Origin: Thiobacillus sp.
GTDB lineage: Bacteria > Pseudomonadota > Gammaproteobacteria > Burkholderiales > Thiobacillaceae
Assembly (NCBI GenBank): GCA_024709425.1
Contig: JANJWS010000061.1
Coordinates: forward strand, 1 to 42,820
Direction: 5' to 3'
DNA: 42,820 bases
Below are positions 8,865 through 17,903 of this stretch, piece by piece; the stretch's first letter is position 1; every line of letters starts with the position of its first letter. The notes under the pieces are model-generated. The model searched no databases and was not told the origin of the DNA. It saw only the letters and a list, made by a program, of their open reading frames with translations. Position numbers and translations under genes: made by a program.

Positions 8865-9642
8865 ACAGTCGATCGAAGGGCTCGGCCAGCGCACCATCGA
8901 GGGGGTCTGGCGCATCGGCTTCGCCGCCCGCTTCTTCCTTGTGATGCTACTGCATTCGGGCACCGCGTTCCGCCGCTTCGGGCTCACCATCCGTGAGATG
9001 TATTTCAGCGGGGTGCTCTCACTCATCATCATTCTGGTATCCGGCCTGTTCGTCGGGATGGTGTTGGGGCTGCAGGGTTACGAAACGCTGCAAACCTACG
9101 GCTCGGAAGAGGCGCTCGGCATCCTGGTGGCGCTGTCGCTGGTACGCGAACTGGGTCCGGTGGTGGCAGCGCTCCTTTTTGCCAGTCGTGCGGGCTCTGC
9201 GATCACTGCGGAAATCGGCCTGATGAAGGCGACCGAACAGCTCTCCGCCATGGAGATGATGGCGGTCGACCCGATCGCCCGCGTGGTGGCGCCACGCTTC
9301 TGGGCGGGGGTGATCTCCATGCCGCTGCTCGCCGCGCTGTTCTCGGCGATGGGTATCCTGGGCGGCTATCTTGTTGGCGTGCAACTGATTGGCGTCGACG
9401 AGGGTGCGTTCTGGGCGCAAATGCAGAACGCGGTCGATTTCGAACAGGACATCATGAACGGCGTCATCAAGAGCGTGGTGTTCGGCGTCGCCATCACCAC
9501 CATTGCCCTGTTCGAGGGCTATGACGCGCCGCCGACCGCAGAAGGCGTGTCCGGCGCCACCACACGCACCGTCGTGACGTCCAGCCTCGCCGTGTTGGCG
9601 CTGGATTTCGTGCTGACCGCTTTCATGTTCCGGGGGATCTGA
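8857..9642 (+). CDS. mlaE: Mla phospholipid transport permease
   Basis: 261 residues from a GTG at 8857 that overlaps the mlaF stop; GGGAG seven bases upstream supports it. This is the integral membrane permease of the MlaFEDB complex. Hydrophobic stretches are evident ([39 protein letters not shown]; a C-terminal [15 protein letters not shown]). The conserved [21 protein letters not shown] segment is the loop that couples to the ATPase. Length matches E. coli MlaE (260). mlaD follows after two bases. Confidence 0.94.
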   Translation: MLRQSIEGLGQRTIEGVWRIGFAARFFLVMLLHSGTAFRRFGLTIREMYFSGVLSLIIILVSGLFVGMVLGLQGYETLQTYGSEEALGILVALSLVRELGPVVAALLFASRAGSAITAEIGLMKATEQLSAMEMMAVDPIARVVAPRFWAGVISMPLLAALFSAMGILGGYLVGVQLIGVDEGAFWAQMQNAVDFEQDIMNGVIKSVVFGVAITTIALFEGYDAPPTAEGVSGATTRTVVTSSLAVLALDFVLTAFMFRGI

Positions 9643-9644
9643 CA

Positions 9645-10112
9645 ATGAACCGAACCGTGCTCGACCTCTGGGTGGGATTATTCGTCATCGCCGGCATCGG
9701 CGCGTTGCTGTTCCTCGCGCTCAAGGTCGGCAGCATGAATACCGTCAAGACGGCCGACAGCTACGAAGTCGTCGCCCGTTTCGACAACGTCGGTGGCCTC
9801 AAGCCGCGCGCACCGGTGAAGAGTGCGGGGGTGGTGGTGGGACGCGTCTCCGACATCCGTTTCGACAACGAAACCTACGAAGCGGCGGTAACGCTCCGCA
9901 TCGACAAGCGCTATGCTTTTCCTATGGACACCTCCGCGGCCATCATGACCTCGGGCCTGCTCGGCGAACAGTACATCGGTCTGGAAGCCGGCGGTGACGA
10001 GCAGAGCTTGAAGGACAAGGACCGCATCAGCCTCACCCAGTCCGCGGTGGTGCTGGAAAACCTGATCGGACAGTTTATCTACGGCAAGGCTCAGGAAGGA
10101 GCACCCCAATGA
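9645..10112 (+). CDS. mlaD: MCE-domain lipid-binding subunit MlaD
   Basis: 155 residues with an N-terminal transmembrane anchor (LWVGLFVIAGIGALLFLALKVG) and one periplasmic MCE domain (DSYEVVARFDNVGGLKPRAPVKSAGVVVGRV). MlaD forms a hexameric ring on the periplasmic side of MlaFE and passes phospholipid to MlaC. It is shorter than E. coli MlaD (183) at the C-terminus, as in many betaproteobacteria. Its stop overlaps the next start in an ATGA. Confidence 0.94.
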   Translation: MNRTVLDLWVGLFVIAGIGALLFLALKVGSMNTVKTADSYEVVARFDNVGGLKPRAPVKSAGVVVGRVSDIRFDNETYEAAVTLRIDKRYAFPMDTSAAIMTSGLLGEQYIGLEAGGDEQSLKDKDRISLTQSAVVLENLIGQFIYGKAQEGAPQ

Positions 10113-11482
10113 AACCCCAACCCCTCCCCAGGATGTTAATGGCAGCGGGCCTCGTGCTCGGCGCGCTGCCGACGTACGCGGAAACCATCAACCTGCAGCA
10201 GGCCGTGGAAATGAGCCTTGCGGCCGACCCGCGCATCAAGGAGCGCGAACAGGTCGTCGAGGCCGCGCGCGGCTTGGTGCAGGAAGTCCGGGGCAATGCC
10301 GGCTGGCGGGTGAGTGCCAACGCCTTCGTCGGGCTCGCCCCCAAGGTCGAGGACGGTTTCTATCAGGGCGGTGCGTATACCTGCACGGTGCTGCCATGCA
10401 CCCCGCGTACCGACGGCGACGACTGGAACGGCCTTTCCGACTGGACCCACCTCGATTTCGCCCTGATCAAGCCGCTCTACACCTTTGGCAAGGTGGAGCG
10501 ATACGGCGAGGCCGCACAAGGCAACGTCGATCTCAAGCGCGGCGAGCTCCAGCAGACCCGTGGTGACATCGTTTACGACACCAAGCGTGCCTATTTCGGC
10601 TATCTCACCGCGCGCGACGTCCGTGTGTTCCTGGAGGACATGCAGGAGCGCCTGAACGGCGCCATCACCTCGGTCGAGCGCAACCTCAAGGAGGAAACCG
10701 GCGAGTCGCGCCAGTCCGACCTGTATGCGCTGCAGGCGGCGCGCGGTCTGCTCGGAAAATACACGCACCAGGCGCGCGCGGTCGAGAGGATCAGCCTCGA
10801 CGGCCTCAAGGTGCTCACTGGCGCCGGGCTGAAATCCCAACTGGCGGTAGCCGATGCGCGCATCGAACCACTGCCCTTCCCGCAGGTCGAACTCGCCGAA
10901 TTCCAGTCGCGTGCGCTGCAGGAACGGGCCGAGATGCAGCAGCTCGAAGCCGGCCTGCGTACGCGCCGCGCCCTGTTGGCGGCGAAGAAGGCCGACCGCA
11001 TGCCGGACGTGTACGCCGGGGTGGTCGGGCAGTTCAACTATGCCTCGCAGCGCGAGCGGCTCGACAACCCCTATCTGAGCGATCCGTTCAACGGTGGCGG
11101 GCTTACTCCCGTGGTGGGGGTGAAATGGGATACCGTGTTCGGTGTCGCCCGTGCGCGTGTCGATCAGGCCCAGGCCGAACTTGAAGCACTCAATCACAAG
11201 AAGGCCTTCGCGCTCGCCGGGATTCCATACGAGGTCGGTGAGGCCTACGTCAATGCGCACGCCAACTTCGAGGCGCAGCGTGAGCTCGCCGAGGGGGCCG
11301 CAGCCGCGCGGCGCTGGATGGTGGCCGCACTGGCCGATTTCTCGGCGGGCCTGGAAACCGCGGACAAGGTTGCCGATGCGATCCGGAACTATGTGCTGAC
11401 GCAGACCGAATATCTGCGCACCATCAACGACTACAACATGAACGTCGCCCAGCTGGCGCGGCTCACGGGTGAACTCCGCTGA
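10109..11482 (+). CDS. TolC-family outer-membrane channel in the mla operon
   Basis: 457 residues with a signal peptide (cleavage near TYA-ET). Typical outer-membrane efflux features are an N-terminal block INLQQAVEMSLAADPRIKE and long amphipathic helices rich in Ala, Glu, Gln and Arg. These appear as two related halves, with the second starting near LAEFQSRALQERAEMQQLEAG. TolC-like proteins are trimeric channels spanning outer membrane and periplasm. Here the gene lies between mlaD and mlaC, where many betaproteobacteria carry mlaA (vacJ). It starts within the mlaD stop (ATGA), so translation is coupled. An inferred role is the outer-membrane partner of the Mla system or of the YadGH-like ABC exporter downstream. 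Confidence 0.88.
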   Translation: MKPQPLPRMLMAAGLVLGALPTYAETINLQQAVEMSLAADPRIKEREQVVEAARGLVQEVRGNAGWRVSANAFVGLAPKVEDGFYQGGAYTCTVLPCTPRTDGDDWNGLSDWTHLDFALIKPLYTFGKVERYGEAAQGNVDLKRGELQQTRGDIVYDTKRAYFGYLTARDVRVFLEDMQERLNGAITSVERNLKEETGESRQSDLYALQAARGLLGKYTHQARAVERISLDGLKVLTGAGLKSQLAVADARIEPLPFPQVELAEFQSRALQERAEMQQLEAGLRTRRALLAAKKADRMPDVYAGVVGQFNYASQRERLDNPYLSDPFNGGGLTPVVGVKWDTVFGVARARVDQAQAELEALNHKKAFALAGIPYEVGEAYVNAHANFEAQRELAEGAAAARRWMVAALADFSAGLETADKVADAIRNYVLTQTEYLRTINDYNMNVAQLARLTGELR

Positions 11483-11526
11483 GGTATTGACGTCTACCCC
11501 GAGCGAATTTCAGGAGCAGGAAAATT

Positions 11527-12159
11527 ATGTTGCGCTCTTTCTTACTGGCGCTGGTGCTGGCTTTCGGGTTCGGTACGGTACATGCCAACGATGTGCCTCC
11601 CGACGTGTTGGCGCGCACCACCACCCAGGAAGTGCTGGCTGTCCTGAAGCAGGACAAGGACATCCAGAACGGCAATTCGGCGAAGATCCTCCAGCTGGTC
11701 GAGGCCAGGGTGCTGCCGAATTTCGACTTCAACCGCATGACCCAGCTCGCGGTCGGCAAGCATTGGCCGCGCGCCACCGCCCGGCAAAAGCAGGCGCTGG
11801 TCACTGAGTTCCGCAATCTCCTGGTGCGCACCTATTCCGCCTCGCTGACCGCGTTTTCCAATCAGACCGTGGAATTCAAGCCGCTGGCGATGAAGCCGGA
11901 TGCCACCGACGTCACCGTGCGCTCGGAAATCCGCCAGCCCGGCGGACAGCCCATCCCCATCGACTACAGCATGTACAAGACCGCCTTCGGCTGGAAAGTC
12001 TACGACGTGTCGATCGACAGTGTCAGCCTGGTGACCAACTATCGCGCATCGTTCGCCACCACCATCCGCCAGCAGGGTATCGACGGTCTCATCAAGACGC
12101 TTGCCGCCCAGTCCGCCCGCGCCGCCCCCGCCAAGCCGGCGGCGCGTCCCGACTCATGA
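11527..12159 (+). CDS. mlaC: Periplasmic phospholipid carrier MlaC
   Basis: 210 residues with a signal peptide (cleavage near VHA-ND). The MlaC/Ttg2D fold is indicated by VEARVLPNFDFNRMTQLAVG near residue 60, by FRNLLVRTYSASLTAF, and by YKTAFGWKVYDVSIDSVSLVTNYRAS split across two blocks near residue 160. MlaC shuttles phospholipid between MlaD and the outer-membrane complex. The start follows an AGGAGCAGGA ribosome site. The C-terminus carries an Ala/Pro extension and its stop overlaps mlaB. Confidence 0.94.
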   Translation: MLRSFLLALVLAFGFGTVHANDVPPDVLARTTTQEVLAVLKQDKDIQNGNSAKILQLVEARVLPNFDFNRMTQLAVGKHWPRATARQKQALVTEFRNLLVRTYSASLTAFSNQTVEFKPLAMKPDATDVTVRSEIRQPGGQPIPIDYSMYKTAFGWKVYDVSIDSVSLVTNYRASFATTIRQQGIDGLIKTLAAQSARAAPAKPAARPDS

Positions 12160-12425
12160 TCGCCTGCGAAGGCGGGGCCTGCCGCATCGACGGTGACGTG
12201 ACCGTCGACACGGTCGGCGGCCTGCTGCGTGCCTTGCAGCCGCATCTGTTGGCGGGGATCGACCGCCTCGACTTCAGCGCCGTCACGCGCGCGGATTCCT
12301 CGGCGCTCGCCCTGGTGTTCAGTGCGATCCGGCAGAACCACGGCAGGTTCTCCTGCACCGGCCTGCCCACCAGTTTCGCCACGCTCGCTGAACTCTACGG
12401 AGTGGCCGATCTCCTGCCCGCATGA
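12156..12425 (+). CDS. mlaB: STAS-domain protein MlaB
   Basis: 89 residues, a single STAS domain of the MlaB type that binds MlaF and stabilises the transporter. LDFSAVTRADSSALALVFSAI is the conserved helix region with the DSS motif, and the preceding strands (CRIDGDVTVDTV) match. It starts in an ATGA overlap with mlaC and ends in an ATGA overlap with the ABC ATPase gene, so three genes are translationally coupled. Confidence 0.9.
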   Translation: MIACEGGACRIDGDVTVDTVGGLLRALQPHLLAGIDRLDFSAVTRADSSALALVFSAIRQNHGRFSCTGLPTSFATLAELYGVADLLPA

Positions 12426-13330
12426 GGAGCACGGATCCCGCGATTCGCGTCGACGGCCTGCGCAAGCGTTTTCAGGCCACCCAGGCGCTCGATGGGGTTT
12501 CGCTCGACATCGGACCGGGCGAGTTCTTCGGCCTCCTGGGCCCCAACGGTGCCGGCAAGACCACGCTCATTTCCATCCTTGCCGGACTGGCGCGCGCCGA
12601 TGCCGGCCATGCAAGGGTGATGGGGCACGACGTCGTGCACGACTATCGCCAGGCGCGTCGCGCCCTGGGCGTGGTGCCTCAGGAACTGGTCTACGACCCC
12701 TTCTTCAACGTGCGCGAGACGCTGCGCATCCAGTCCGGTTACTTCGGTCTCAGGCACAACGACGACTGGATCGACGAGATCATGCACCATCTCGCGCTGA
12801 CACCGCACGCCGGCAAGAACACGCAGCGCCTGTCCGGCGGCATGAAGCGACGCCTGCTGGTGGCGCAGGCGCTGGTGCACAAGCCGCCCGTCATCGTGCT
12901 CGACGAGCCCACCGCCGGGGTCGACGTCGACCTGCGCCGTTCGTTGTGGGCCTTCATCAGCCGCCTCAACCGCGAAGGGCACACCATTCTCCTGACCACG
13001 CATTACCTGGAGGAAGCCGAGGCCCTGTGCGGCCGCATCGCCATGCTGAAGAGCGGCCGCATCGTCGCCTGCGATACCACGCGGAATCTCCTGCTGCACA
13101 CCAACGAGCACTGCGCGCAGCTGCGGCTGGATGCGGAGACGGTGCCCGCGGCCTGGCAGGCCCGCCTGCAGCGTGATGCCGACGGCCGCTGGCGACTCAA
13201 TTTCGGTGACTATGCCGAGCTGGAGAACCTGCTCGCCGACCTGCGCGCCGCCGGCATCCGCGTGCAGGAACTTCACCTGCAGGAACCCGACCTGGAGGAT
13301 GTCTTCACCGACATCATGCAGCGCACATGA
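12422..13330 (+). CDS. ABC-2 type transporter ATPase (YadG-like)
   Basis: 302 residues. Walker A is GPNGAGKTT (residues about 40-48), the signature is LSGGMKRRL and Walker B is VIVLDEPTAGVD, followed by the switch His in LLTTHYLEEAE. The C-terminal ~80 residues are the regulatory extension seen in the YadG group (LHLQEPDLEDVFTDIM). The partner is the ABC-2 permease downstream. This pair is commonly found after mlaB in betaproteobacteria, but its substrate is unknown. The normally tight junction with the permease is interrupted by a REP pair. Confidence 0.9.
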   Translation: MRSTDPAIRVDGLRKRFQATQALDGVSLDIGPGEFFGLLGPNGAGKTTLISILAGLARADAGHARVMGHDVVHDYRQARRALGVVPQELVYDPFFNVRETLRIQSGYFGLRHNDDWIDEIMHHLALTPHAGKNTQRLSGGMKRRLLVAQALVHKPPVIVLDEPTAGVDVDLRRSLWAFISRLNREGHTILLTTHYLEEAEALCGRIAMLKSGRIVACDTTRNLLLHTNEHCAQLRLDAETVPAAWQARLQRDADGRWRLNFGDYAELENLLADLRAAGIRVQELHLQEPDLEDVFTDIMQRT

Positions 13331-13348
13331 GCCAAACCAAGCGCCGTT

Positions 13349-13424
13349 GCAGGAGGGCCGCCCTCGGCCCGATCGCCGTGATGGTCGTGGCACCCCCGAT
13401 CGCGGCGAGGGCGCAGCTCCCACA
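13349..13424. repeat. REP pair (family A) inside the mla/ABC operon
   Basis: The unit has two head-to-head REP sequences. The left hairpin is GGGCCG-CCCT-CGGCCC. The right arm, GATCGCGGCGAGGGCG, is somewhat decayed. It is the same family as the copies beyond 36 kb. It separates the ATPase and permease genes by 118 bases, where overlap would be expected. Confidence 0.85.
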
Positions 13425-13448
13425 GGTTTTGCTGGGGGCAAGGCACAA

Positions 13449-14204
13449 ATGACCGGCTTCCCCGCACTCTTCCACAAGGAAATGCTTCGTTTCTGGAAGG
13501 TGGTGGTGCAGACCGTGGTCGCTCCCGTGGTGACGGCGCTCCTGTACCTGCTGATCTTCTCGCACGTGCTCGAAGACCATGTCGAGCCGTTTCCCGGTGT
13601 TTCCTACACCCGCTTCCTCATCCCCGGGCTGGTGATGATGAGCATGCTTCAGAACGCCTTCGCCAACAGCTCGTCCAGCCTCATCCAGTCGAAGATGCAG
13701 GGCAATATCGTGTTCGTGCTGCTGTCGCCCTTGTCATACCTGGGGTTCTTCCTCGCCTACCTTGGCGCGGCGGTAATCCGCGGCCTGGTGGTGGGCCTCG
13801 GCGTGTGGGCGGTGACGTTGTGGTTCGTGCCGTGGCAGACGCCGCACCCTGGCTGGCTGCTCGCCTATGCGCTGCTCGCCTGCGCCATGCTCGGCGCGAT
13901 CGGCATCCTTGCGGGCATCTGGGCAGAAAAATACGACCAGCTGGCGGCATTCCAGAACTTTCTCATCCTGCCGCTCACCTTCCTGTCCGGCGTGTTCTAC
14001 TCGATCCACTCACTGCCGGGGTTCTGGCAGGCGGTTTCCCACTTCAACCCCGTGTTCTACCTCATCGACGGCTTTCGGTATGCCTTCGTCGGGCATGCCG
14101 ACACCGACCCGTGGCTCGGCCTGCTGGTCGGCGGGGGCTGCTTTGTGGCAATATCCGCGTTTACCCTGATGCTGCTGCGAAGCGGCTACAAGCTCAGGCA
14201 TTGA
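13449..14204 (+). CDS. ABC-2 type transporter permease (YadH-like)
   Basis: 251 residues from the ATG at 13449 (MTGFPALFHKEMLRF). The frame is open further upstream only through repeat sequence. About six transmembrane segments are visible, for example VVAPVVTALLYLLIF, LGFFLAYLGAAVIRGLVVG, LLAYALLACAMLGAIGILAG and ILPLTFLSGVFYS. The ABC-2 permease signature region is NFLILPLTFLSGVFYSIHSL. It forms an exporter with the ATPase upstream; substrate unknown. Confidence 0.92.
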   Translation: MTGFPALFHKEMLRFWKVVVQTVVAPVVTALLYLLIFSHVLEDHVEPFPGVSYTRFLIPGLVMMSMLQNAFANSSSSLIQSKMQGNIVFVLLSPLSYLGFFLAYLGAAVIRGLVVGLGVWAVTLWFVPWQTPHPGWLLAYALLACAMLGAIGILAGIWAEKYDQLAAFQNFLILPLTFLSGVFYSIHSLPGFWQAVSHFNPVFYLIDGFRYAFVGHADTDPWLGLLVGGGCFVAISAFTLMLLRSGYKLRH

Positions 14205-14225
14205 TTGGGGCAGATTTCAAGCAAT

Positions 14226-14292
14226 CCGTCATGGCGGCGAAAGCCGGCGTCCAGCGCGCGAGACCCTGGACTCCTGCAGACGCTGGAATGAC
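14226..14292. repeat. Dispersed palindromic repeat (family E)
   Basis: The segment GTCATGGCGGCGAAAGCCGGCGTCCAG ... ACGCTGGAATGACAG (positions 14229-14292) has the form of the very common dispersed repeat that reads GTCAT...GGCGAAAGCCGG...CCAG at one end and CTGG...ATGAC at the other. It fills the gap between the permease gene and ibaG. No reading frame of interest lies here. Confidence 0.6.
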
Positions 14293-14338
14293 AGCCTTGA
14301 TTTTTCCGCCCCACGGTTTCAAGCGAGGCACGACGCGC

Positions 14339-14575
14339 ATGGTCACTCCCGACGACATCAAAGGCTGGATCACCGAAAAAATTCCCTGCGACCACATCGA
14401 ACTCGATGGTGATGGTCAGCATTTCCAGGCGGTCATCGTCAGCCCGGCGTTCTCCGGCAAGAACATGGTGCAGCAGCACCGTCTTGTCTATGATGCGCTC
14501 GGTACCCGCATGCATGCGCAGATCCACGCGCTATCGATGAAGACCTATACGCCCGAGGACTGGGCCGCGCGCTGA
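14339..14575 (+). CDS. ibaG: BolA/IbaG family iron-sulfur related protein
   Basis: 78 residues, a BolA-type protein: MVTPDDIKGWITEKIPCDH at the start, then the DGDGQHFQAVIVSPAFSGK region, and QHRLVYDALGTRMHAQIHAL containing the conserved His of the helix-turn-helix-like motif. The IbaG/YrbA group works with monothiol glutaredoxin Grx4 in iron-sulfur handling and acid response. In E. coli ibaG also lies between the mla genes and murA. The stop is directly followed by the murA ATG. Confidence 0.92.
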   Translation: MVTPDDIKGWITEKIPCDHIELDGDGQHFQAVIVSPAFSGKNMVQQHRLVYDALGTRMHAQIHALSMKTYTPEDWAAR

Positions 14576-15829
<1,254 letters not shown>

Positions 15830-15866
15830 CGCCATGCTCGCCTTCCGTCACATCGCCATGTTCCTT

Positions 15867-15916
15867 CGGCATCCCCCCTCTCCCTCGGTGAGGGAAAGGC
15901 CGGTGGACAGGGTGAC
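15867..15916. repeat. Short C-core-like palindrome between murA and hisG
   Basis: CCCCTCTCCCTCGGTGAGG followed by GAAAGGCCGGTGGACAGGG resembles the core of repeat family C seen in the accessory region and inside thiO. The murA-hisG gap of 165 bases holds nothing else recognisable. Confidence 0.5.
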
Positions 15917-15994
15917 AACCACCTCTGGTTTGGCGCGGGTCACCGAGCAGATTGCCGCGCCCCGTATCACCTGCAACCCGCGACGCAGCCCAAC

Positions 15995-16660
15995 ATGACC
16001 TACCCCGGCATCACGCTTGCGCTCTCCAAGGGCCGCATTTTCGAGGAAACCCTGCCGCTTCTGGCCGCGGCCGGCATCACTCCGACCGAGAATCCTGAAT
16101 CCTCGCGCAAGCTCATCATCGGCACCAACCGCGATGACGTGCGCCTCATCATCGTGCGTGCGAGCGACGTGCCAACCTACGTGCAATACGGGGCCGCAGA
16201 CCTCGGCATCGCCGGCAAGGACGTGCTCAACGAGCACGGCGGCAATGGGCTTTACCAGCCACTCGATCTCAAGATCGCCAGCTGCCGCATGATGGTCGCC
16301 GTGCGCGAGGGCTATGACTACGCGGGGAAGGTGAAGCAGGGCGCGCGCATCCGCGTCGCCACCAAGTACGTCAACGCCGCGCGCGAGCATTTCGCCGCCA
16401 AAGGGGTGCACATCGACCTCATCAAGCTGTATGGTTCGATGGAACTGGCCCCGCTGGTCGGTCTGTCGGACGTCATCGTCGACCTCGTCTCCACCGGCGG
16501 CACCCTGAAGGCCAACGGACTTGTCGCGGTCGAGCACATCAGTGACATCAGTTCGCGCCTGGTGGTCAACCAGGCTGCACTGAAGCTCAAGCGCAGCCGG
16601 ATCCAGCCGGTGGTCGATGCGTTCTCGGCGGCGCTGGGCGGGACTGCGCGCGCCGCGTGA
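15995..16660 (+). CDS. hisG: ATP phosphoribosyltransferase, short form
   Basis: 221 residues, the short HisG lacking the C-terminal regulatory domain. It catalyses the first step of histidine synthesis and in this form needs the HisZ regulatory subunit, which is not in the window. Blocks seen are [16 protein letters not shown], the [16 protein letters not shown] loop and the PRPP-binding [15 protein letters not shown]. hisD often follows hisG in betaproteobacteria; here a 262-base gap and the glycan genes follow instead. Confidence 0.95.
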   Translation: MTYPGITLALSKGRIFEETLPLLAAAGITPTENPESSRKLIIGTNRDDVRLIIVRASDVPTYVQYGAADLGIAGKDVLNEHGGNGLYQPLDLKIASCRMMVAVREGYDYAGKVKQGARIRVATKYVNAAREHFAAKGVHIDLIKLYGSMELAPLVGLSDVIVDLVSTGGTLKANGLVAVEHISDISSRLVVNQAALKLKRSRIQPVVDAFSAALGGTARAA

Positions 16661-16922
16661 ACGGTTCGTCGGGGCGATTGCGTGGATTCGACACGATGGA
16701 AGGCGCGGTGCGGCAGACGAACACGGTGGTCAAGCCCTGTCCAGCGCCGCTGCCGTACCGGGCGCAATCAAGACAATGCAATGGAAAGAATCTCGCAGTG
16801 TTCTTTTCGCACCATCGGTTTGACGCGTTCGTGTCTGCCGTGGTGTCGCGTCGGGTGGGCTTTCATGATTGCGGTCCCAACGGTGACGGATATCGGCTGG
16901 ATGGTGCTGCGGTCTGAATGAC
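16661..16922. other. Intergenic gap with no supported gene
   Basis: 262 bases between hisG and the glycan locus. Several overlapping short frames exist, but none has a ribosome site or a family-like sequence. It probably holds the promoter of the glycan genes, but I see no convincing -35/-10 pair, no terminator hairpin and no ops/JUMPstart element. Confidence 0.5.
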
Positions 16923-17903
16923 GTGGATTCTGGTTTGATTTCGAGCGAGTGGATCGCGCCGTTGGTGGCGTTCCTCACATGCGTGGTGACGCTGGCCGGA
17001 TTGCTTCGGCGTCGTCATGCGCTGCCGATGGACCGCCCGAATGAACGCTCCCTCCATCAGGTGGAAGTGCCGCGCGTCGGCGGGTTGGGCATCATGGCTG
17101 GAATCGGAATTGGAAGTCTCCTGCTCGATGCGCGGGATTTTGCGTGGGTGCTCGTAGCGGCAGGCGTTCTGGCTGGGGTTTCACTCTGGGACGACCTGCG
17201 CGGGGTGCCGGCATTGATCCGCTTGCTGGCGCATTTTGCCATTGCATTCGTTTTCCTGCTGACTGACGGACTGACAGGGTGGGCGCTGATCCTCGTGACG
17301 TTGCTGGTGGTGTGGATGACGAACTTGTACAACTTCATGGATGGCGCGGATGGGCTGGCGGGGGGAATGGCCGTGATCGGTTTCGGCACCCTGGCCCTGG
17401 CGGCCTGGCTGAACGGCGCAAATGCGCTGGCGGTGTCCTGCGCGGTCATCGTCGCCGCGTCACTCGGGTTTCTCGTCTTCAATTTTCCGCCGGCCCGTTT
17501 GTTCATGGGCGATGTCGGCTCGATTCCGCTGGGGTTCCTGGCGGCGGTGCTTGGCATCCATGGAATCCGCGAGCAAGTGTGGCCCTGGACATTTCCATTG
17601 CTCGTTTTCTCGCCCTTCATCTTCGATGCGAGCGTGACGCTGGCGAAGCGCGTGCTCCAAGGCGAGCGGGTCTGGCAGGCGCATCGCATGCACTATTATC
17701 AACGTTTGGTCTTGATGGGCTTCAGCCACCGAAAGCTCGCCCTCATGGCCTATGGGCTCATGCTTGGGTTTGCAGTGTCTGCCTTGGTCGCCTGGGCCTT
17801 TCCTCAGTATGCCGGCTGGCTGCTCGCCCTGAGCGCGGCGACGTATTTCCTGATATTTCTCGCTATTGACTGGCGCTGGTACGCGGCTCGTGAACCTCAA
17901 TAA
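16923..17903 (+). CDS. WecA/MraY-family initiating glycosyltransferase
   Basis: 326 residues from a GTG. A polytopic membrane enzyme that transfers a sugar-1-phosphate to undecaprenyl phosphate to start glycan synthesis. Family motifs appear in order: DRPNERSLH near residue 40, the metal-binding pair in SLWDDLRG near 95, NLYNFMDGADGLAGG near 140, FMGDVGSIPLGF near 195, and the C-terminal loop HRMHYYQRLVLMG near 255. About ten hydrophobic segments are visible. It heads the glycan operon and overlaps the next gene by 14 bases, given the GTG start at 17890. Confidence 0.92.
   Translation: MDSGLISSEWIAPLVAFLTCVVTLAGLLRRRHALPMDRPNERSLHQVEVPRVGGLGIMAGIGIGSLLLDARDFAWVLVAAGVLAGVSLWDDLRGVPALIRLLAHFAIAFVFLLTDGLTGWALILVTLLVVWMTNLYNFMDGADGLAGGMAVIGFGTLALAAWLNGANALAVSCAVIVAASLGFLVFNFPPARLFMGDVGSIPLGFLAAVLGIHGIREQVWPWTFPLLVFSPFIFDASVTLAKRVLQGERVWQAHRMHYYQRLVLMGFSHRKLALMAYGLMLGFAVSALVAWAFPQYAGWLLALSAATYFLIFLAIDWRWYAAREPQ

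Noticed and set aside
16657-16917. Small gene after hisG
   Set aside because: Three overlapping frames compete, none has a ribosome site and none looks like a known small protein.
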